Origin: Sphaerisporangium melleum
GTDB lineage: Bacteria > Actinomycetota > Actinomycetes > Streptosporangiales > Streptosporangiaceae
Reading direction: 5' to 3'
Length of the DNA: 64,000 nucleotides
Assembly (NCBI RefSeq): GCF_014646695.1
Contig: NZ_BMNT01000013.1
Coordinates: 122,755 to 186,754 of the forward strand
A program made the translations under genes and the position numbers. The notes beneath the pieces are model-generated. The model was given only the letters and a program-made list of their open reading frames with translations. It was not told where the DNA came from and ran no database searches. Below are positions 59,837-64,000 of this stretch, piece after piece; positions within the stretch are counted from its first letter, which is position 1, and the number at the start of each line of letters is the position of its first letter.

Positions 59837-61158
59837 TTGCCCGTCTCCTCGTCGATCGTCTCCAGCGCGGTGAGGATGATGCCGAGCCCCTCGCGCGCCT
59901 CGTCCTCGGTCAGCGTCAGCGGCGGCGCCATGCGCAGCACGTTGCCGTACAGACCGCCCTTGCCGGCCAGCAGGCCGAGCTTCTTGGTCTCCTCCATGAA
60001 CCGCGCGGCCAGCGCCGGGGACGGCGCGCCGGTGCCCGGGTCGACCAGCTCGACGGCGAACATCAGGCCCTTGCCGCGCACGTCGCCGACGACCGGCAGC
60101 CGCGGCATGGCGGCGCGCAGACCATCGATCAGGATCGCCCCGGTCACGGCGGCGCACCGCTGCAGGTCGTGGTCCAGCACGTAGTCCAGGGTCGCGTTGG
60201 CCGCCGCCATGGAGACCGGGTTGCCGCCGAAGGTGGACAGGCCGATCGCGTGCGGGCCGTCCATCAGGTCGCCTCGCGCGACCACGCCGCCGACCGCGAA
60301 GCCGTTGCCGAGCCCCTTGGCGAAGGTCATCATGTCCGGGGTGACGCCGTGGTTCTGGATGCCGAAGAAGGCCGAACCGGTGCGGCCCCAGCCGGTCTGC
60401 ACCTCGTCGGAGATGAAGAGGACGCCCTCTTCATCCAGGACGTCCTTGTAGGCCCGGAACAAGCCGTCGGGCGCCATGGTGAACCCGCCGACGCCCTGGA
60501 TGGGCTCGGCGATGAGCGCGGCGACGTCGTTGGCCACCCCGGTGGCCAGCAGGTGCCGCAGATCGTCCACGCAGGCGGCGATGTACTGCGCGTCGGACAT
60601 GCCGCGGAACTGCGTCAGATGGCGGTCGGCGCCGTGCAGGAAGTGCACGTTCAGCGGGGACAGCGAGTTGTTCTTCCAGGAGCGGTTCGCGGTGACCGCG
60701 ATCGCGCCGAAGCTTCGGCCGTGGTAGCTCTGCCGCATGGCGAGCACCTGGTCGGTCCCGCGGGCGTAGGTCGCGAGCAGCAGGGCCGTCTCGTTGGCCT
60801 CGGTGCCGGAGTTGGTGAAGAAGACCTTGGCGTTCTCGATGCCCGACAGCCGGGCGATCTTCTCGGCCAGCTCGACCTGCGCCCGCAGCAGGTAGACGGT
60901 GCTGGTGTGCACGACGCCGGTGGCGAGCTGACGCTCGACCGCGTCACGCACCTCGGGCACGTCGTACCCGATCATGTTGGTCAGGATGCCGGCGAAGAAG
61001 TCGAGGTAGCTGCGGCCTTCGGCGTCGACGACGCGGTTGCCCTTCCCCCGCACGATCTCGATCGGCTCGTCGTAGTAGAGGGACAACCAGGTGGGCATGA
61101 CCGCACGATGGCGCGAGAGCAGCTCGGACATAGCCCGATTATCGCGACTCGCCGCCAT
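59833..61158 (-). CDS. Class III PLP aminotransferase (omega-amino acid:pyruvate/2-oxoglutarate type)
   Basis: This 441-residue protein has the PLP Lys281 (FAKGLGNG), [39 protein letters not shown] and [13 protein letters not shown]. It belongs to the same superfamily as GabT but matches AGXT2/beta-alanine-pyruvate transaminases better ([21 protein letters not shown]). The ATG at 61158 is favoured because GGAGGTGGGAG stands just upstream with good spacing. The next gene, mmsA, overlaps its stop, so the product of this enzyme (a semialdehyde) is probably the substrate of MmsA. A different omega-amino acid or polyamine substrate cannot be excluded. Confidence 0.87.
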
Positions 61159-61279
61159 GGCTCCCACCTCCAAGGTGTCGGCGGACCCGCGAATCACCTT
61201 ACAGTCTGCTACCGCCTCGCTTCCCGGTCCCGGCCTGGGAGGATGCGTTCCGGGCCGGGACCGGGGTCGTCGATGCCGC

Positions 61280-62815
61280 TCAGGCGACCTTCTCGGGCTC
61301 GGGCTCTGACGGGGCGGCGGCGGATGCCGAGCGGGCACGCAGGACGGTGAAGGCCAGCGCGGCCGCGGCCAGCGTGAAGGCCATCGCGACCCAGGAGCCG
61401 AACGACATGGCCGACACGAAGGCGTCCTTGGCGGTGCGCACCAGCCCCGCGTCCCCTGTCTGCAACGCCGCGCCGATCGAGTCGCGTACGGCGGCGGGGG
61501 CGCTCTCGGGCATCCGCGCCGTGTAGACCCCGGCGAGCACGCTGCCGAGCACCGCGACGCTGAGCGCCATGCCGACCTGCTGGACGGTGTCGTTCAGCGC
61601 CGAGCCGACGCCCGCGTGCTCGGGCGGCACCGCGCCCATGAGCGTCGCGTACGCCGCCGGGCCTGCCAGGCCACCGCCGACACCCATGATCAGCAGGCCG
61701 GTGATGAGCTTGCCGTACCCGTCGGCTGGGCCGAGCGTTCCGAGCACGGCGAAGCCCGCGGCCATCACCGCCATGCCGCCCCCGATCAGCAGCCGGTTGC
61801 TGACCCGCTGCCCGAGCCCGGCGCCCACCCCGTTGAAGAGCGCCGCGGCCACCGCGTACGGCAGCAGCGCGAGGCCCGCCCGCATGGGGCCGTAGGACAG
61901 CACGAACTGCAGGTACTGCGTGAGCATGAGCAGCAGGGCGCCGGTGCCGAACGACATCAGCACGATGGAGAAGGACGCCCCGCCGAAGTCGCGGTCGCGG
62001 AACAGCCGAAGCGGCAGCATCGGATGGTCGGACCTGCGTTCCCAGAGGACGAACGCGCCCAGCCCGACCACCGCGACCACCACGGCGATCACCGCCTCGG
62101 CCGAGCCCCAGCCGGCCCGGGGCGCGGCGATCACCGCGTAGACCAGGGCCGTCATGCCGGCCGTCGACAGCAGCGCGCCCAGCGGGTCGGTGGGACGGGC
62201 CGGGCCGCGCGACTCGGGCATCAGCAGCACGGCGGCGATCACCGCGACCACCGCGATCGGCACGTTCAGCAGGAAGACCGAACCCCACCAGTAGTGCTCC
62301 AGCAGGAAGCCGCCGAGCGTCGGCCCGGCGATCACGCCCACCATGGCGACCGCGCTCCACGCGGCGAACGCCTTGCGCCGCTCGGAGTCGTCGAAGACCG
62401 TCACCAGGATCGACAGCGTGCTGGGCATCAGGAACGAGCCGCCCACGCCCATGAGCGCACGCGCGCCGATCAGCTGCCACGGCTCCTGGGCGAGCGTGGC
62501 CAGCAGCGAGGCCGCACCGAACGCCAGCAGGCCGATGACCAGGAAGCGCCGCCGGCCGTACCGGTCGGACAGGCTGCCCACGGTGAGCAGCAGGCCGGCG
62601 AACACCAGGACGTAGGCGTCGATGATCCACTGCACGTCGGACGGGGTGGCGCCCAGGTCGCGGATGAGCGACGGGATGGCCAGGTTGAGCACCGTGTTGT
62701 CCACGACCAGCACCAGCAGGCTGACGCACAGCACGCCAAGGATCCACCAGCGGCGCGGATGCCCGCCAGGGGCCGGGCCGCTCTCTTCTCGTACACCGTT
62801 CGATTCCACTCGCAC
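61280..62815 (-). CDS. DHA2-type major facilitator drug/proton antiporter (14 TM)
   Basis: This 511-residue protein has 14 predicted membrane segments. DHA2 marks are VDNTVLNLAIPSL at TM1 (motif D1), GSLSDRYGRRRFLV (motif A) and VAMVGVIAGPTLGGFL (motif C, antiporter). Such pumps export drugs or dyes with broad specificity. GTG 62815 is a tentative start; no ribosome site is visible and GTG 62809 is possible. It is divergent from a TetR repressor with overlapping inverted repeats between them, the usual pump/repressor pair. The last 20 residues are a cytoplasmic Ala/Glu/Pro tail. Confidence 0.86.
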   Translation of the reverse strand: MRVESNGVREESGPAPGGHPRRWWILGVLCVSLLVLVVDNTVLNLAIPSLIRDLGATPSDVQWIIDAYVLVFAGLLLTVGSLSDRYGRRRFLVIGLLAFGAASLLATLAQEPWQLIGARALMGVGGSFLMPSTLSILVTVFDDSERRKAFAAWSAVAMVGVIAGPTLGGFLLEHYWWGSVFLLNVPIAVVAVIAAVLLMPESRGPARPTDPLGALLSTAGMTALVYAVIAAPRAGWGSAEAVIAVVVAVVGLGAFVLWERRSDHPMLPLRLFRDRDFGGASFSIVLMSFGTGALLLMLTQYLQFVLSYGPMRAGLALLPYAVAAALFNGVGAGLGQRVSNRLLIGGGMAVMAAGFAVLGTLGPADGYGKLITGLLIMGVGGGLAGPAAYATLMGAVPPEHAGVGSALNDTVQQVGMALSVAVLGSVLAGVYTARMPESAPAAVRDSIGAALQTGDAGLVRTAKDAFVSAMSFGSWVAMAFTLAAAALAFTVLRARSASAAAPSEPEPEKVA

Positions 62816-62818
62816 AGC

Positions 62819-62845
62819 GTACGATAGGTATCGCACGGTGTGCGA
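62819..62845. promoter_or_regulatory. Two overlapping operator-like inverted repeats between the MFS pump and tetR
   Basis: GTACGATAGGTATCGCAC (62819-62836) is a near-perfect dyad around GG (7 of 8 pairs), and TCGCACGGTGTGCGA (62831-62845) is a perfect 6-bp repeat with a 3-bp centre. They overlap the pump start region and lie 40 bp before the tetR gene. Confidence 0.6.
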
Positions 62846-62884
62846 GAGAATTATTGTGGAGAGCGGAAGAAGGAGTCCGCATAC

Positions 62885-63673
62885 GTGCCGGCGAAACGTT
62901 TCACCTCGGTCTGGTCCCGCGAAGGCGCGCAGAGAGCCGCGCCCGCCCGGGAGCAGCCCGCGCTGAGCCGCGACCAGATCGTCAGGGCGGCCATCGACCT
63001 GCTCGACGCCGAAGGGCTGGACGCTCTCAGCATGCGCAAGCTCGGTGCCCGCCTCGGCGCGGGTGCCACCAGCCTCTACTGGCACGTGGCGCACAAGGAC
63101 GAGCTGCTCGAGCTCGTGCTGGACGAGGTCTACTCCGAGGTGCTCGTCCCCGGCCCCGAGGCGGCCGCCGGCTGGCAGGACACCGTCGCGGCCTTCGCGT
63201 ATGGGCTGCGCGAGGCGATATTGCGGCACCCGTGGTCGGTCGCGCTCGTCGGCGTCATGCCGAGCATCGGGCCGAACGCGCTCACGGCGGCCGGCCGGCT
63301 CACCCAGGCCATGGAGAACGCCGGTTTCACCGGGCTGACCCTCGACTACGCGGTCAGCGCCGTTCTGGCCTACACCCTCGGCGCGACGACGCCGGAGGCC
63401 GGGTGGGTCACCACCGTGGGCCGGTCGAGCGGCGACGCGGAGGAGTGGATGACCAACATGCGCGACCAGCTCAAGGTCGCCGCCGCCGACCATCCCGAGA
63501 TGCTGGCCCGCTTCGACGGCTACCTGTGCCTCGACCTCGACCGCACCCGCCACCTCGCCTTCGACTACGGGCTCTCGGCCCTGCTCGACGGCCTGCGGCA
63601 TCGCCTCCACCAGCCCGACGCCCCGGCCGGCCAGGCGGCACGACCGGGCCCCCGCACGCCCGACGCGGCCTGA
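62885..63673 (+). CDS. TetR-family repressor with tetracycline-repressor-like C-terminal domain
   Basis: This 262-residue protein has the HTH at residues 25-80 (LSRDQIVRAAIDLLDAEGLDALS in part, LGARLGAGATSLYWHVAHKDEL) with the WHV recognition helix typical of the TetR class proper, and the TetR_C_1 domain (RHPWSVALVGVMPSIGPNAL). GTG 62885 has AAGGAG at 62870-62875, 9 nt upstream. It is divergent from the DHA2 pump and should repress it through the sites at 62819-62845, released by the pumped drug. The C-terminal 30 residues are Pro/Ala/Arg-rich and probably disordered. Confidence 0.88.
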   Translation: MPAKRFTSVWSREGAQRAAPAREQPALSRDQIVRAAIDLLDAEGLDALSMRKLGARLGAGATSLYWHVAHKDELLELVLDEVYSEVLVPGPEAAAGWQDTVAAFAYGLREAILRHPWSVALVGVMPSIGPNALTAAGRLTQAMENAGFTGLTLDYAVSAVLAYTLGATTPEAGWVTTVGRSSGDAEEWMTNMRDQLKVAAADHPEMLARFDGYLCLDLDRTRHLAFDYGLSALLDGLRHRLHQPDAPAGQAARPGPRTPDAA

Positions 63674-63906
63674 TCCAGGGGCGAGCGATCGCATGCCCGG
63701 CCGGTGGACGCGACGCCGGGCGGAGCACCGATCGCCCGGCAGGTCCCGCACCGGCCCGGCCGGGGGCTGGACGTACCTGACCCGGCGAACTCCGCGCCGG
63801 TGATGAGATGGAACGATCAGAGCGCCTGATCCCCGCCATATCGGCCGAGCACTATGTCAGGTATGAGATGACCGTTTTTACAGGCTGATCGGCTAGGCTC
63901 GGTGTC

Positions 63907-64000
63907 ATGCTACCGACACTGGCCGACGTCCTGGCTCTGGACGCCGTCCGGCGGGGCACTCCGAGCGTGGTCGCGGGCGGCGACCGGCTCGGCACGCGGG
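63907..64000 (+). CDS. PucR-family regulator, 3' truncated by the window edge
   Basis: Only 31 codons are visible: MLPTLADVLALDAVRRGTPS followed by VVAGGDRLGTR. This is the start of the PucR N-terminal domain (compare DVLAL, G.PEVVAG..RLDRPVRWVHV in typical members). The ATG lies 6 nt after GGCTCGG with no good ribosome site. A PucR gene next to an aminotransferase/aldehyde dehydrogenase unit recalls the polyamine regulator EpuRI of Streptomyces, but the gene is cut before any functional part can be judged. Confidence 0.7.
   Translation, partial: MLPTLADVLALDAVRRGTPSVVAGGDRLGTR

Overview
The window is a GC-rich actinomycete chromosome segment, most likely from Streptosporangiales (Streptosporangium, Nonomuraea or Actinomadura type). 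The reasons are the very high third-position GC, frequent GTG/TTG starts, 4-bp ATGA/GTGA gene overlaps, secreted proteases and kinases with Pro/Ser spacers, a KstR2-like regulator, and an MEP-pathway block (dxr, ispG) of the usual actinobacterial order. I saw no rRNA, tRNA, CRISPR array, insertion sequence, prophage or secondary-metabolite synthase. It reads as core chromosome with lineage-specific insertions. Both edges cut genes: an antitoxin on the left and a PucR-type regulator on the right.

Layout. 1-0.7 kb: a FitA/VapB-VapC toxin-antitoxin pair closed by a perfect 18-bp hairpin. 0.9-4.7 kb: a three-gene molybdenum hydroxylase operon (large, FAD and 2Fe-2S subunits). 4.8-10.1 kb: a small Cys-rich exported protein, a KstR2-like TetR regulator with a near-consensus operator, a MerR regulator with an apparently leaderless promoter, and a receptor-type Ser/Thr kinase with a triplicated external domain. 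10.5-15 kb: a VOC protein, an RsbW-like ATPase, an HTH/TPR regulator and a GT-C mannosyltransferase. 15.4-27 kb: an MprF-like protein divergent from a membrane esterase, a hotdog thioesterase, a CHAP hydrolase, a DUF4916 Nudix-like protein, an MMPL transporter divergent from a TetR gene across a shared operator, and a LAL/LuxR regulator. 27-32.4 kb: a large secreted subtilase, and a PadR regulator with a membrane protein.

32.4-37.4 kb is a minus-strand operon of three overlapping genes. Two encode secreted beta-propeller proteins that each also carry a DUF3558-like module, and between them lies a membrane-anchored protein. I do not recognise this system. 37.7-46.9 kb: an alkyl-sulfatase-like metallo-hydrolase, a HipA-like kinase/DUF3037 pair, a GNAT acetyltransferase, a secreted TAP-family hydrolase, a SpoIIE-type phosphatase, ispG and dxr. 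The site-2 protease gene normally between dxr and ispG is absent. 47.2-49.5 kb: two tandem secreted trypsin-like proteases sharing a WTPxRM pro-region motif.

49.6-64 kb is an amine/GABA/amino-acid catabolism region: aldehyde dehydrogenase, TetR, a PucR regulator divergent from gabT, a saccharopine-dehydrogenase-like enzyme, a PotD-like lipoprotein without permease genes, MmsA-type dehydrogenase, a class III aminotransferase, a DHA2 efflux pump with its TetR regulator, and the start of a second PucR gene. The likely flow is uptake and deamination of polyamines or omega-amino acids, then semialdehyde oxidation, under PucR and TetR control.

All calls come from reading sequence and recalled family features. 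No database search was run. Several -10 boxes sit 6-9 nt upstream of start codons without a Shine-Dalgarno (MerR, PadR, thioesterase, saccharopine dehydrogenase), suggesting that leaderless mRNAs are common here.
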